Shown here in pieces: positions 50,489 to 59,540 of a stretch of DNA of 64,000 nucleotides; position 1 is the stretch's first letter, and each line of letters opens with the position of its first letter. The stretch is from NCBI GenBank assembly GCA_910585345.1, contig CAJUDS010000005.1:62001-126000 (forward strand), written 5' to 3'. Position numbers and translations under genes: made by a program. Source of the stretch: an uncultured Lachnospiraceae bacterium (GTDB taxonomy: Bacteria > Bacillota > Clostridia > Lachnospirales > Lachnospiraceae). Below the pieces are notes generated by a model. It was given only the letters and a program-made list of their open reading frames with translations. It did not search any database and was not told where the DNA came from.

Positions 50489-51621
50489 TGGGGAAACACG
50501 CACTTCTTTCCGCATCTTCCTCCAAGCGGTGGCTCTCCTGCACGCCATCCGCACGATTGGAGGAGCAGTTTCAGGAGGAGTCCGGCGGCAGCGTCTATGC
50601 CGAGGAAGGCACCGCCGCCCACGCCCTTGCGGAGCATAAGCTGAAAAAGGCATTAAAGCGCAGGTCAAAGCGCCCGGTGTCGGATTACCACTGTGACGAA
50701 ATGGAGGAATGCACGGACGGCTATGTGGCCTATGCGATGGAGCAGGTGGAGCTTGCGAGGCAGGAATGCAAAGACCCTGTCGTCCTGATTGAGCAGCGGC
50801 TGGACTATTCCGCCTATGTGCCGGAGGGATTCGGCACAGGGGATTTGCTGATTGTCGCTGATAAAGTATTGACCGTCATTGACCTAAAGTACGGGAAAGG
50901 CGTGGCGGTGGAGGCGGAGTGGAACCCGCAGATGATGTTATACGGATTAGGGGCGCTGGAACTGTTCGATGCCCTCTACGACATTGACATCATCCGCATG
51001 GCCATCTACCAGCCGCGTCTTGAATCCGTCAGCACATGGGAGATTTCCGTAAAGGACCTGATGGAATGGGTGGAGATGGAGTTAAAGCCAAAGGCCGTGC
51101 TTGCCATCAAGGGCGAGGGCGAGTTTAAGTCCGGCGACTGGTGCCGGTTCTGCAAGGCGAAGAACACCTGCAGGGCAAGGGCGGAGGAATACCTGCGGCT
51201 TGCACAGATGGAGTTCAAGGCCCCGCCGTTATTGTCAGATGAGGAGATCGCGGAAGTGCTGAAAGTGGCGGACGAGCTTGCCAAATGGTCTGCGGACGTT
51301 TACGCCTATGCGCAGGACGAGGCGGTCACGAAGGGGAAAAAGTGGGACGGCTTTAAGTTAGTCGAGGGCAGGAGCAACCGGAAGTATACGGATGAGGAGG
51401 AAGTGGCGCAGGCGGCACAGAAAGCCGGGTACACGGACATCTACAAAAAGACGCTCATCGGCATCACGGAAATGGAGCGGCTGCTTGGGAAGAAGAGATT
51501 TGCAGAGGTGCTTGGGAAGCTGGTCTACAAGCCCCAGGGCAAGGTGACCTTAGTGCCGGAATCGGACAAAAGGCAGGAGATTGCCGCAGCAACCGCGGAG
51601 GCGGATTTTAAGGAGGAATGA
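50488..51621 (+). CDS. DUF2800 protein, Cas4/RecB-like PD-(D/E)XK nuclease fold
   Basis: The protein has 377 residues. It begins GKHALLSASSSKRWLSCTPS; the nuclease core includes GTAAHALAEH, GTGDLLIVADKVLTVIDLKYGKG (the D...DxK motif) and QMMLYGLGALEL. A Cys set (WCRFCKAKNTCRARAEEYL) resembles the C-terminal Fe-S region of Cas4/AddB nucleases. Phage recombination or replication is the likely role, paired with the DUF2815 protein. ATG at 50488 overlaps the previous stop. Confidence 0.85.
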   Translation: MGKHALLSASSSKRWLSCTPSARLEEQFQEESGGSVYAEEGTAAHALAEHKLKKALKRRSKRPVSDYHCDEMEECTDGYVAYAMEQVELARQECKDPVVLIEQRLDYSAYVPEGFGTGDLLIVADKVLTVIDLKYGKGVAVEAEWNPQMMLYGLGALELFDALYDIDIIRMAIYQPRLESVSTWEISVKDLMEWVEMELKPKAVLAIKGEGEFKSGDWCRFCKAKNTCRARAEEYLRLAQMEFKAPPLLSDEEIAEVLKVADELAKWSADVYAYAQDEAVTKGKKWDGFKLVEGRSNRKYTDEEEVAQAAQKAGYTDIYKKTLIGITEMERLLGKKRFAEVLGKLVYKPQGKVTLVPESDKRQEIAAATAEADFKEE

Positions 51622-51626
51622 ATACC

Positions 51627-52181
51627 ATGAGTAATGAAAATGCAAATTTGACAAAAGTGATCGTACCGTGCAGGTTTTCCTACCTGCACTGCTGGGAGCC
51701 CAACGCAGTGAGCGACGGGGACCCGAAGTATTCCGTATCGGCCATCATACCGAAGTCGGACACGGAGACCATTGAGAAAATAAAAAGGGCGATTGAGCAG
51801 GCGAAGAAGGATTCCGTTTCCAAGTGGGGCGGCAAGGTTCCGGCGAACTTAAAACTCCCGCTCCGTGACGGCGACATTGACCGCCCGGAGGATGAGGCGT
51901 ATGCGGACAGCTACTTCTTCAACGCCAACAGCAAGCAGGCACCGCAGGTGGTGGATAAGAACGTACAGCCCATCCTTGACCAGTCGGAGGTGTATTCCGG
52001 GTGTTATGGCAGGATCAGCGTGAACTTCTACGGATTTTCCACCAACGGCAATAAGGGCATCGCCGCAGGTCTTGGCAATATACAGAAGCTGCGTGACGGG
52101 GAGTCGCTTGGCGGCAGGACCAATGCAGAGGATGACTTTGACGCGGTGGAAGTGGATGATGAGGAAGATTTTCTTGGATAG
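51627..52181 (+). CDS. DUF2815 protein, likely phage single-strand DNA-binding protein
   Basis: The protein has 184 residues. I use the ATG at 51627; an ATG at 51618 sits too close to AGGAGG. VIVPCRFSYLHCWEPNAVSD, KYSVSAIIPKSDTETI and GCYGRISVNFYGF are DUF2815 signatures, and the last 20 residues are strongly acidic (DDFDAVEVDDEEDFLG), as in SSB tails that recruit partners. It sits between DUF2800 and the DNA polymerase. Confidence 0.85.
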   Translation: MSNENANLTKVIVPCRFSYLHCWEPNAVSDGDPKYSVSAIIPKSDTETIEKIKRAIEQAKKDSVSKWGGKVPANLKLPLRDGDIDRPEDEAYADSYFFNANSKQAPQVVDKNVQPILDQSEVYSGCYGRISVNFYGFSTNGNKGIAAGLGNIQKLRDGESLGGRTNAEDDFDAVEVDDEEDFLG

Positions 52182-52243
52182 GCATACCGGGGCGGTGGGT
52201 GACTGCCGCCCTGATTCCAAAATGATGGAAAAGGAGTGGTTTT

Positions 52244-52786
52244 TTGGAGAAAGAAATCTGGAGGGATATTCCCGGTTATGAAGGACGGTATCAGGCGAGC
52301 AATTTAGGAAGGATTAAAAGTCTGAAACGGAAGGTGCGGGGTGAAAATCCATACACGCGCAAAGAGTTTTTTCGTACAGTGCCAGAACGCATCTTAAGAC
52401 CGGGGAGATTCTGTAAGAGTGGCCATGTATCGGTGGTTTTAGGACATGGAACTGCGGGGATGCCTGTTCATCAATTGGTGGCATTTACTTTTTTAGGACC
52501 GAGACCGGAAGGGTTAGATATCCTGCATATCAACGGGAATCCGTTAGATAACCGTGCGGAAAATCTGATGTACGGTACACGAAGAGCCAATATTCTGGAT
52601 GTGTATTTTCAGGGGAGGGCATGGAGGAAACTGACCATTTACGATGTGGTGGAGATAAGGAAAATGCTGAAAGCTGGTATGACTGGTGCAGATATAGCTT
52701 TAAAGATGGGAGTTTCTCAGCACTGCATTTCAAAAATAAAACGGAGGAAAACATTTTCATGGTTGCCGGAAAATATGGAGTTTTGA
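52244..52786 (+). CDS. NUMOD4/HNH free-standing homing endonuclease
   Basis: The protein has 180 residues; TTG start at 52244 after AAGGAG. The N-terminal NUMOD4 motif (EIWRDIPGYEGRYQASNLG) and the HNH core (VHQLVAFTFLGPRPEGLDI, HINGNPLDNRAENLMYGT) are typical; a C-terminal HTH (GADIALKMGVSQHCISKIKR) may bind DNA. It overlaps the polymerase start by 28 bp. Free-standing HNH genes next to conserved phage genes usually target those genes in rival phages. Confidence 0.87.
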   Translation: MEKEIWRDIPGYEGRYQASNLGRIKSLKRKVRGENPYTRKEFFRTVPERILRPGRFCKSGHVSVVLGHGTAGMPVHQLVAFTFLGPRPEGLDILHINGNPLDNRAENLMYGTRRANILDVYFQGRAWRKLTIYDVVEIRKMLKAGMTGADIALKMGVSQHCISKIKRRKTFSWLPENMEF

Positions 52787-55638
52787 GCGCCGATATCGAG
52801 TGCTTTAGCGATGTGGATTTGATCAAATGCGGGGTATACGCCTATGCGGACAGCCCTGCTTTTGAGATTCTGCTGTTTGCTTATTCCTTTGACGGAGGGG
52901 AAACACAGATCATAGATTTAGCGCAGGGGGAGAAACTCCCGGCAGAAGTGGAGGAAGCCATCTTTGATGTGTCAGTGACCAAGACGGCATACAATGCAAA
53001 TTTCGAGCGCACCTGCCTCTCTAAGCATTTCGGGAGGTATATTCCCCCGGAGTCCTGGCATTGCAGCGCGGTACAGGCGGCCATGCTTGCCCTGCCCCGG
53101 TCACTGGAGGATGTGGGCAGGGTGCTTGGGCTGGATGAGCAGAAAATGAAAGAAGGTAAAGAACTGATCAGGTATTTCTGTGTGCCGTGCAAGTCCACAA
53201 AGGCAAACGGCGGAAGGACCAGGAACCTCCCCTGTCATGCGCCGGAGAAGTGGGAGCTTTTCAAGACCTACTGCAAGAGGGATGTGGACGTGGAGAAATC
53301 CATCCGCAGGAAACTGCATAATTTCCCCATCCCGGAAAGCGAGATGGAACTGTACCGCTTAGACCAGCGCATCAATGACCGGGGCGTACTGGTGGATATG
53401 GGGCTGGTGGAACAGGCCATTGCCTGTGAGCGGCTCCATAAGGAAGTGGTGACGAAACGCGCCTATGAACTGACCGGGTTGGAGAACCCCAATTCCGTGG
53501 CGCAGCTCAAAGGCTGGCTTGGGGATATGGGGATGGAGGCGGAGAGCCTTTCCAAGAAAGCGGTGTCGGAGATGATAGCGGAGACGGACGGGGAAGTGGA
53601 GGAACTGTTGCGGCTCCGGCTGTTAATGGCGAAAACCTCCGTGAAAAAGTATGAAGCTATGGAGCGGTCTGTCTGTTCGGACGGCAGGGTACATGGGATG
53701 CTGATGTTCTATGGTGCAAACCGCTCTGGCCGGTGGAGTGGAAAAATCGTGCAAATCCAGAACCTACCCCAAAACCACATCCCCGATCTGGAACTGGCAA
53801 GAGACCTTGTGAAGCAGGGCAGATTTGAAGATATAGAACTTTTATATGATTCCACACCGAATGTTCTCTCGGAACTTATCCGCACAGCTTTCATTCCAAA
53901 GCCGGGATGCCGCTTTGTGGTGGCGGACTTCTCCGCAATCGAGGCGAGGGTGCTGGCATGGCTTTCCGGGGAGCAGTGGAGATTGGATGTGTTCACTTCC
54001 CACGGGAAGATTTATGAGGCATCGGCATCTGCCATGTTCCATGTGCCTGTGGAGGAGATCACTAAGGCATCCCCGCTCCGGCAGAAAGGGAAAGTAGCGG
54101 AACTGGCCTGCATTGCAGAAGACAGCCTTGTGCTGACGGATAAAGGCTTAGTGCCGATTCAGGACGTGACGAAAGAACATCTCTTATGGGATGGTGAAGA
54201 ATGGGTAAAACATGACGGCGTGGTTTGCCGTGGAAGAAAGGAGATCATGGAGTATGAAGGACTCAGGGCAACCGCAGACCACCCGGTCTGGGTGCAAGGG
54301 GAGCAGAGGCCGGTACAGCTTGGAATCGCCGCCGCCCGCGGCGCACATCTCATACAAACCGGAAATGGTAGGGATGCAGTACGGATGGGTGGAGATCATT
54401 TCACCGGAGAGGCGGTGGGGGCCAACATGGAGCCACTGCTATGTGCTGACCAGGTGCAAAGGTTGTGGAAGTGTGCAGTGGCAGTTTTTAGAAAATTTAA
54501 CATCAGGAAAATCCAAAGGATGCAAGGAATGTTCAAAACCCCGGCAGATACCAAAGTGGCTAGAAAAAAGATTATCGGGAGCAAAACAAAGATGCGAGAA
54601 TCCCAGAATCGAGCAGTATGCCCGATATGGCGGAAGGGGAATCGAATTCAGGTTTCCTTCTGTTTTGGAGGCGGGATTGTGGATATTAGAAAATGTGGAA
54701 AATGTGCGTCCAGATTTAGAACTGGATCGCATCAACACAAATGGGCATTACGAGCCGGGGAATGTGCGTTTTGTGGAAAGTGCAGTAAACAGTGCGAACA
54801 GGCGCATCAGCGTGATACCGTTCTTTCGTCAGGACGAGTGGCCATATGTAAGAGGTGTTGTGACAAAGAAGCTATCCAACGGGATGAGCAGGGAAGAGAT
54901 TATTGCAGATGCACAGAAGGCGGTGGACGAAAAGAGGAAGAACTGGCGGCTGATAGAGGCACGGCTAGAGTTTATGACATACGAAATGCGGGACCCAGAC
55001 ACCGTTTTACCGTATCGGGGCGCTTAGTGCATAACTGCGGTTATGGCGGCGGGATTGGCGCACTTACAAGTATGGGTGCGTTGGATATGGGCGTGGAGGA
55101 AGCGGAACTTCCGGGGCTGATCGCTGATTGGCGCAGGTCTAATCCGAACATTACAAAATTCTGGTGGGACGTGGATGCGGCGGCAATAAAGGCGGTCACC
55201 GAAAAGCAGAAAACGAAGGTAGGGCGAATCATTTTTGAATATAAGAGCGGCATTTTATTTATTACGCTCCCGTCCGGGCGGAAGCTGTCCTATGTGAAAC
55301 CGAGGATGGCTGTAAACAGGTTCGGCAGAGACGGTTTGACTTACGAAGGTATCAGCGAAAACAAGAAATGGAGCCGGATAGAAACTTATGGCCCCAAGCT
55401 GGTGGAGAATATCGTGCAGGGGACGGCGCGGGACCTGCTGGCGGAGGCAATGCTGCGGGTGGAGAAAAAAGGATATCCCATCGTCATGCATTGCCATGAT
55501 GAGATCATAGCGGAAGTGCCGGAGGGTACCGGCTCCGTGGAAGAGATGTGTGAAATCATGGCGGTACAGCCGCAGTGGGCGGAGGGGCTGCCTTTAAGAG
55601 CGGACGGTTACGAATGCTCATTTTACCAAAAACAGTAG
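52759..55638 (+). CDS. Phage family A DNA polymerase interrupted by an intein
   Basis: The ORF has 959 residues, of which 650 are extein. The ATG at 52759 is set by GGAGGAAAAC; the open frame reaches further upstream but lies in the HNH gene. It has a 3'-5' exonuclease domain (LSADIECFSD; YCKRDVDVEKSI), polymerase motif A (VVADFSAIEARVLAWLSG), motif B (RQKGKVAELA then GYGGGIGAL) and motif C (IVMHCHDEIIAEV). The intein (54109-55035) lies between the Ala and Cys of motif B. Splicing is needed for activity. Confidence 0.9.
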   Translation: MVAGKYGVLSADIECFSDVDLIKCGVYAYADSPAFEILLFAYSFDGGETQIIDLAQGEKLPAEVEEAIFDVSVTKTAYNANFERTCLSKHFGRYIPPESWHCSAVQAAMLALPRSLEDVGRVLGLDEQKMKEGKELIRYFCVPCKSTKANGGRTRNLPCHAPEKWELFKTYCKRDVDVEKSIRRKLHNFPIPESEMELYRLDQRINDRGVLVDMGLVEQAIACERLHKEVVTKRAYELTGLENPNSVAQLKGWLGDMGMEAESLSKKAVSEMIAETDGEVEELLRLRLLMAKTSVKKYEAMERSVCSDGRVHGMLMFYGANRSGRWSGKIVQIQNLPQNHIPDLELARDLVKQGRFEDIELLYDSTPNVLSELIRTAFIPKPGCRFVVADFSAIEARVLAWLSGEQWRLDVFTSHGKIYEASASAMFHVPVEEITKASPLRQKGKVAELACIAEDSLVLTDKGLVPIQDVTKEHLLWDGEEWVKHDGVVCRGRKEIMEYEGLRATADHPVWVQGEQRPVQLGIAAARGAHLIQTGNGRDAVRMGGDHFTGEAVGANMEPLLCADQVQRLWKCAVAVFRKFNIRKIQRMQGMFKTPADTKVARKKIIGSKTKMRESQNRAVCPIWRKGNRIQVSFCFGGGIVDIRKCGKCASRFRTGSHQHKWALRAGECAFCGKCSKQCEQAHQRDTVLSSGRVAICKRCCDKEAIQRDEQGRDYCRCTEGGGRKEEELAADRGTARVYDIRNAGPRHRFTVSGRLVHNCGYGGGIGALTSMGALDMGVEEAELPGLIADWRRSNPNITKFWWDVDAAAIKAVTEKQKTKVGRIIFEYKSGILFITLPSGRKLSYVKPRMAVNRFGRDGLTYEGISENKKWSRIETYGPKLVENIVQGTARDLLAEAMLRVEKKGYPIVMHCHDEIIAEVPEGTGSVEEMCEIMAVQPQWAEGLPLRADGYECSFYQKQ
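54109..55035 (+). mobile_element. Intein in DNA polymerase motif B with out-of-frame endonuclease
   Basis: It is 309 codons long. Block A starts with Cys1 (CIAEDSLVLTDKGLVPIQDV), block B is GLRATADHPVWV, and block F/G is VYDIRNAGPRHRFTVSGRLV followed by HN and Cys+1 of the extein. Nucleophiles are therefore Cys1, Asn309 and Cys+1. The middle part (about 54320-54950) reads in this frame as Cys/Arg-rich sequence without a recognisable domain, because it is the shadow of the endonuclease coded in the +1 frame (54365-55027). Confidence 0.88.
54365..55027 (+). CDS. Nested out-of-frame endonuclease gene inside the intein
   Basis: About 220 codons in the frame one base ahead of the polymerase frame, ending at TAG 55025-55027, ten bases before the intein end. 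The start is uncertain: ATG at 54365 or 54374, with no strong ribosome site; the open frame reaches back to 54212. It has a zinc-finger-like CKGCGSVQW...GKSKGCKEC, then YGGRGIEFRF, and an HNH-like LELDRINTNGHYEPGNVRFV. These are typical of phage homing endonucleases. The protein is a sensible, ordinary-composition sequence, unlike the overlapping intein-frame reading. Confidence 0.75.
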   Translation: MVGMQYGWVEIISPERRWGPTWSHCYVLTRCKGCGSVQWQFLENLTSGKSKGCKECSKPRQIPKWLEKRLSGAKQRCENPRIEQYARYGGRGIEFRFPSVLEAGLWILENVENVRPDLELDRINTNGHYEPGNVRFVESAVNSANRRISVIPFFRQDEWPYVRGVVTKKLSNGMSREEIIADAQKAVDEKRKNWRLIEARLEFMTYEMRDPDTVLPYRGA

Positions 55639-55650
55639 AAGGAGAAATAT

Positions 55651-56055
55651 ATGGAGAGAAGGAATGCGGAAGGGTACCATGACCCCACAGCCTACGGCGG
55701 GATGCGTATGGCGGAGCAGAAAGCGGAAAAGGAAACGGTGAAGATGGTTTATAAGAACGGGAGGATGGAGCTTTATATCCATGAGTTCTTCCCATGCACA
55801 GCGGCGGTGGCAAAGAAGGTGTTCCCGCTGATCCGGCGCTTTGCGAAAGAGGATGACAGGGAGAAACTGAAACAGTTTTTACGGATAAAGGCACGGGAGC
55901 ATTCCGGGAAGGTTAAGGCGTTTTCGGAAAAGGCGGACTCCCTTACTGCAAAATCGGAGGAATGGCATTTCTACCGCAGGAAGGCGAGGGAGGAACAGAT
56001 CATCTATAACCAGTGCGTGAAAAATCTGAAATTATTGGAGGGCAGGAAGGAATGA
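55651..56055 (+). CDS. Hypothetical phage replication-region protein
   Basis: The protein has 134 residues; ATG at 55651 after GAAGGAGAA. It is Lys/Glu/Arg-rich and mostly helical; middle part IHEFFPCTAAVAKKVFPLIR, C-terminal helix EWHFYRRKAREEQIIYNQ. It does not look like any domain I know. It is coupled to the primase-helicase by an ATGA overlap. Confidence 0.7.
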   Translation: MERRNAEGYHDPTAYGGMRMAEQKAEKETVKMVYKNGRMELYIHEFFPCTAAVAKKVFPLIRRFAKEDDREKLKQFLRIKAREHSGKVKAFSEKADSLTAKSEEWHFYRRKAREEQIIYNQCVKNLKLLEGRKE

Positions 56056-58427
56056 AACTGTATATATCAACGGGCAATTCAAGGATGGAGAAACGGTGGA
56101 ACGGCGGGGAGATGGAGCTGGAGGAATTCATAGGGCGTATCTCCCACACCATCCGCACGGCGGAGACCGTGGAGCAGTATGGAAAAATGACAAAGGCAAA
56201 GCAGGACGCCATCAAGGACGTGGGCGGTTTCGTCATGGGGAAATTAAAAGGCGGCAGGAGGAAGAAGGACTGTGTGGAGTTCCGCTCTGCCCTGACTCTA
56301 GATATGGACCATGCCTCGCAGGACATCCCGGAGCAGGTGGAGATGTTCTTTGATTTTCGCTGCCTGATCTATTCCACCCATAAGCACACGGCGGAGAATC
56401 CGAGGCTGCGGCTCATCATCCCGCTCACACGGAACGTGTCGCCGGATGAATATGTGGCAATCGCAAGGAAAGTGGCGGAGGACATCGGGATCGAGATGTT
56501 CGATGATACTACCTACGAGCCGAGCCGTCTCATGTACTGGCCTTCCACCTCCGCTGACGGGGAATTTATTTTCCGTGATATCGAAGGAGAGCCGCTGAAA
56601 CCGGATGATGTGCTTTCACGGTATAAGGACTGGCGGGATTCCTCGGAGTGGCCGGTGAGCAGCCGCCAGCAGAACATCGTCCAGAGGGAGATGCGCAAGC
56701 AGGCAGACCCGCTCACAAAGGATGGAGTAATCGGTGCGTTCTGCCGGACGTATTCCATCGAGGAAGCTATCTCAAACTTTCTCCCGGATGTGTATCAGCC
56801 AAGCGCCATGCCGGGGAGATATGACTATATCCCGGCTGACTCACAGGCGGGCGTGGTCATTTATGAAGGGAAATTCGCCTATTCCCACCATGCCACGGAC
56901 CCGGCCTGCGGGAAGCTGATGAACGCCTTTGACATGGTGCGGATACACAAGTTCAGCCACTTGGACGCGCGGGTATCCGAGGATGAGGAACCGGCAAAGC
57001 TGCCCTCCTTCAAGGCAATGGGCGAGTTTGCCGTGAACGATGAGAACGTGAAAGTCACGCTGGCAGGAGAGCGGGCGCAGTCGGCAAGGGAGGAATTTGC
57101 TGCGGAGGATGACTGGCAGAAACTGCTGGAGTTTGACCGGAAAGGCACGGTGAAGGATACGCTGAACAACCTCGTGCTGGTCATGCGCCATGACAAGGGG
57201 ATGCAGTCCATCGCCTTCAACCTGCACCGGGACGGGATAGATGCCGGGGAGGGGCTTCCGTGGAAGCAGATCAAGCCGGGATGGAATGACTCTGACTTCG
57301 CATCCCTGAAAGTATATCTCAACAAAGGCTACGGGGTATATGCGCCCACCAAGACGAAAGACGCCCTGCTCGCGGTGGCATCGGAGCGGGCCTACCACCC
57401 GGTGCGTGAATACCTTGACTCCCTGCCGGAGTGGGACGGCACGGAGCGGATCGACACGCTCCTTACAGACTATCTTGGCGCGGAGGATTCCGGCTACACA
57501 AGGGCGGTCATGCGTAAGACGCTGGCGGCTGCTGTGGCGAGGATATACCAGCCGGGGGTGAAGTTTGACTCCGTCCTTATCCTGAACGGTCCGCAGGGCA
57601 TCGGCAAGTCCACGCTCTTTGCGAGGCTTGCGGGCGCGTGGTTCTCCGACAGCCTGACGCTCACGGATATGCGCGACAAGGCAGGCCCGGAAAAGCTGCA
57701 GGGGTATTGGGTGCTGGAGCTTGGGGAGCTTGCCGGGATGAAGAAAACCGATGTGGAGACCGTGAAGTCCTTCCTCTCCCGCGTGGATGACAAGTACCGT
57801 GCCAGCTATGGCCTGAATGTGGAGAGCCACCCGCGCCAGTGCATCATCGTGGGCAGCACCAATACGGAGAGTGGGTTCCTGCGGGACATCACCGGGAACC
57901 GCCGTTTCTGGCCGGTAAGGGTGAACGGGCAGAGTGGGAAAAAGCCCTGGCAGCTTTCCGGGGATGACGTCCTGCAGATATGGGCGGAAGCGAAAGCCGC
58001 ATATGAAAGCGGCGAGCGGCTCTACCTCGAAGGGGAGGAAGCCGCGGCTGCGGCCTGCGAACAGGCGGACGCGATGGAGACGGATGACAGGGAAGGGCTG
58101 GTGCGGGCGTACCTTGACACGCTCCTGCCGGAAGAATGGGATTCCATGAGCCTGTATGACCGCAGGAACTTCTTAAACGGAAGCGAGTTCGGGGAGCAGC
58201 AACGGACGGGTACGGTGCGCCGGATGATGGTCTGCAACATGGAGATATGGTGCGAGTGCTTCGGGCGGGATTCCTCCACGCTTAAAAAGATAGATTCCTA
58301 TGAGATCAGCGGCATCATGCGCAAGATCGAAGGGTGGGGGAAATATACGGCAACGAAGAACGGCACTTCCAGTTTTCCGATCTATGGGAAACAGAGGGCA
58401 TATGTGCGGGAACAGCGCAGGGAATGA
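56052..58427 (+). CDS. VapE-type phage primase-helicase
   Basis: The protein has 791 residues; ATG at 56052 overlaps the preceding stop. The N-terminal half has a primase-like (PrimPol/D5-type) region (SALTLDMDHASQ, PRLRLIIPLTR, EPSRLMYWPS). Near residue 515 the Walker A LNGPQGIGKSTLFARLAG begins the virulence-associated-E P-loop domain, with GYWVLELGELAG (Walker B-like) and IVGSTNTESGFLRD (sensor). Phage primase-helicases of this kind start replication and load the fork with the DNA polymerase. Confidence 0.88.
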   Translation: MKLYISTGNSRMEKRWNGGEMELEEFIGRISHTIRTAETVEQYGKMTKAKQDAIKDVGGFVMGKLKGGRRKKDCVEFRSALTLDMDHASQDIPEQVEMFFDFRCLIYSTHKHTAENPRLRLIIPLTRNVSPDEYVAIARKVAEDIGIEMFDDTTYEPSRLMYWPSTSADGEFIFRDIEGEPLKPDDVLSRYKDWRDSSEWPVSSRQQNIVQREMRKQADPLTKDGVIGAFCRTYSIEEAISNFLPDVYQPSAMPGRYDYIPADSQAGVVIYEGKFAYSHHATDPACGKLMNAFDMVRIHKFSHLDARVSEDEEPAKLPSFKAMGEFAVNDENVKVTLAGERAQSAREEFAAEDDWQKLLEFDRKGTVKDTLNNLVLVMRHDKGMQSIAFNLHRDGIDAGEGLPWKQIKPGWNDSDFASLKVYLNKGYGVYAPTKTKDALLAVASERAYHPVREYLDSLPEWDGTERIDTLLTDYLGAEDSGYTRAVMRKTLAAAVARIYQPGVKFDSVLILNGPQGIGKSTLFARLAGAWFSDSLTLTDMRDKAGPEKLQGYWVLELGELAGMKKTDVETVKSFLSRVDDKYRASYGLNVESHPRQCIIVGSTNTESGFLRDITGNRRFWPVRVNGQSGKKPWQLSGDDVLQIWAEAKAAYESGERLYLEGEEAAAAACEQADAMETDDREGLVRAYLDTLLPEEWDSMSLYDRRNFLNGSEFGEQQRTGTVRRMMVCNMEIWCECFGRDSSTLKKIDSYEISGIMRKIEGWGKYTATKNGTSSFPIYGKQRAYVREQRRE

Positions 58428-58684
58428 CGGGAACAAGGAATGAAAGGATATTCGGAACGAACGGAACAGTGGGCGGCTCGTTCTGGACGGTAGTTCCTTT
58501 TTAGGATAATAGAAAAATCAATGCTTGCAGGGCAGTATGGAACAAGGGAACATGAAATCCTTATTGGGATATGGGTAATAAGAAAAAAAGTGCTTTTTGC
58601 ACATGTTATATACGCGTATAGGATATATAGGAATTTTGGTTTTGATGTTCCGTATTGTTCCGCAGGCAGGACGGAGGTATCGGC

Positions 58685-58969
58685 ATGAGGGAAAATGAGA
58701 TAGAACGGCGGTTAGCCGTGTCGGTAAAAAAGATGGGAGGCATGGCGGTGAAGTTCACCTCACCTGGATTGGATGGGGTGCCGGACAGGATCGTTTTATT
58801 GCCGGGTAGGAAGATCGCATTCGTGGAGTTAAAGGCTCCGGGGAAAAAGCCAAGGCCATTGCAGGAGAAACGGATGCGGCAGCTTATGAGTTTGGGGTTT
58901 CCCGTTTATGTGATTGACGGGGTGGAGCAGATAGGAGGTGTGCTGGATGATATTGAAAATTCGGTGTGA
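58685..58969 (+). CDS. VRR-NUC domain nuclease
   Basis: The protein has 94 residues; ATG at 58685 after GGAGG. The core reads MAVKFTSPGLDGVPDRIVLL, then KIAFVELKAPGKKPRPLQEK, the PD-(D/E)XK site of the VRR-NUC family. These small nucleases sit beside SNF2-type helicases in phages. The gene is preceded by a 258-bp AT-rich stretch (58428-58684) with no gene or repeat that I can support. It overlaps the HNH gene by 23 bp. Confidence 0.9.
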   Translation: MRENEIERRLAVSVKKMGGMAVKFTSPGLDGVPDRIVLLPGRKIAFVELKAPGKKPRPLQEKRMRQLMSLGFPVYVIDGVEQIGGVLDDIENSV

Positions 58970-59540
58970 CTGGTGTGGGAAAGAATTTGAACGGAAAAAG
59001 GAACACATACATGAGAGGAATTATTGCAGCAGGGCTTGTCTGGGAAAGGTCAATGCAGAAAGGTATCGGCTTCAAAGCCTGAAAATCTGTAGTAATTGTG
59101 GGAAGGAATTTGAATACCGCGGGAACCACAAAAAGCGGAACCAACATTTTTTCTGCTGTAAGGAATGTGGCTATGCGTTTAAGGAGAAAAAGATATATGT
59201 CCCGTGCGACTGGTGTGGGAAACCAATTTATAAAAAGCGGTCAGACGTGGCACGAAATAAACACAATTTCTGTGATGTGGGCTGTTATCTTGATTTTTTG
59301 AATTTTGAGATGGCGGGTGCAGAAAACCAGAAGGTAGCAGGAAAAATCGTCTACCGCAGACTTGCAGAGATGGAAATCGGAAGGACGCTCAGGGAAGATG
59401 AGGAAGTGCATCATATTGACGGAAACCACAGGAATAACAATGTGGATAATCTTGAAGTGCTTACGGTTTCCGAACATGCCAAAATCCACGCTGCACAGAA
59501 AAGGAGGGATCAGTATGGCAGGTTCATTAAGCAGGGATGA
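58947..59540 (+). CDS. HNH endonuclease with zinc-binding cysteine clusters
   Basis: The protein has 197 residues; I use the ATG at 58947 after AGGAGG, not the GTG three codons upstream. Three CxxC-type pairs (CDWCGKEFERK, CSNCGKEFEY, CDWCGKPIYKK) precede an HNH core (EDEEVHHIDGNHRNNNVDNL, EHAKIHAAQKRR). It looks like an insertion between VRR-NUC and the helicase, whose start it overlaps by 26 bp. It is probably a selfish homing nuclease. Confidence 0.85.
   Translation: MILKIRCDWCGKEFERKKEHIHERNYCSRACLGKVNAERYRLQSLKICSNCGKEFEYRGNHKKRNQHFFCCKECGYAFKEKKIYVPCDWCGKPIYKKRSDVARNKHNFCDVGCYLDFLNFEMAGAENQKVAGKIVYRRLAEMEIGRTLREDEEVHHIDGNHRNNNVDNLEVLTVSEHAKIHAAQKRRDQYGRFIKQG

Noticed and set aside
54212..54364. 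Upstream part of the nested endonuclease frame
   Set aside because: This part overlaps intein block B and reads as Ser/Pro/Arg-rich sequence; the endonuclease-like sequence starts near 54365.
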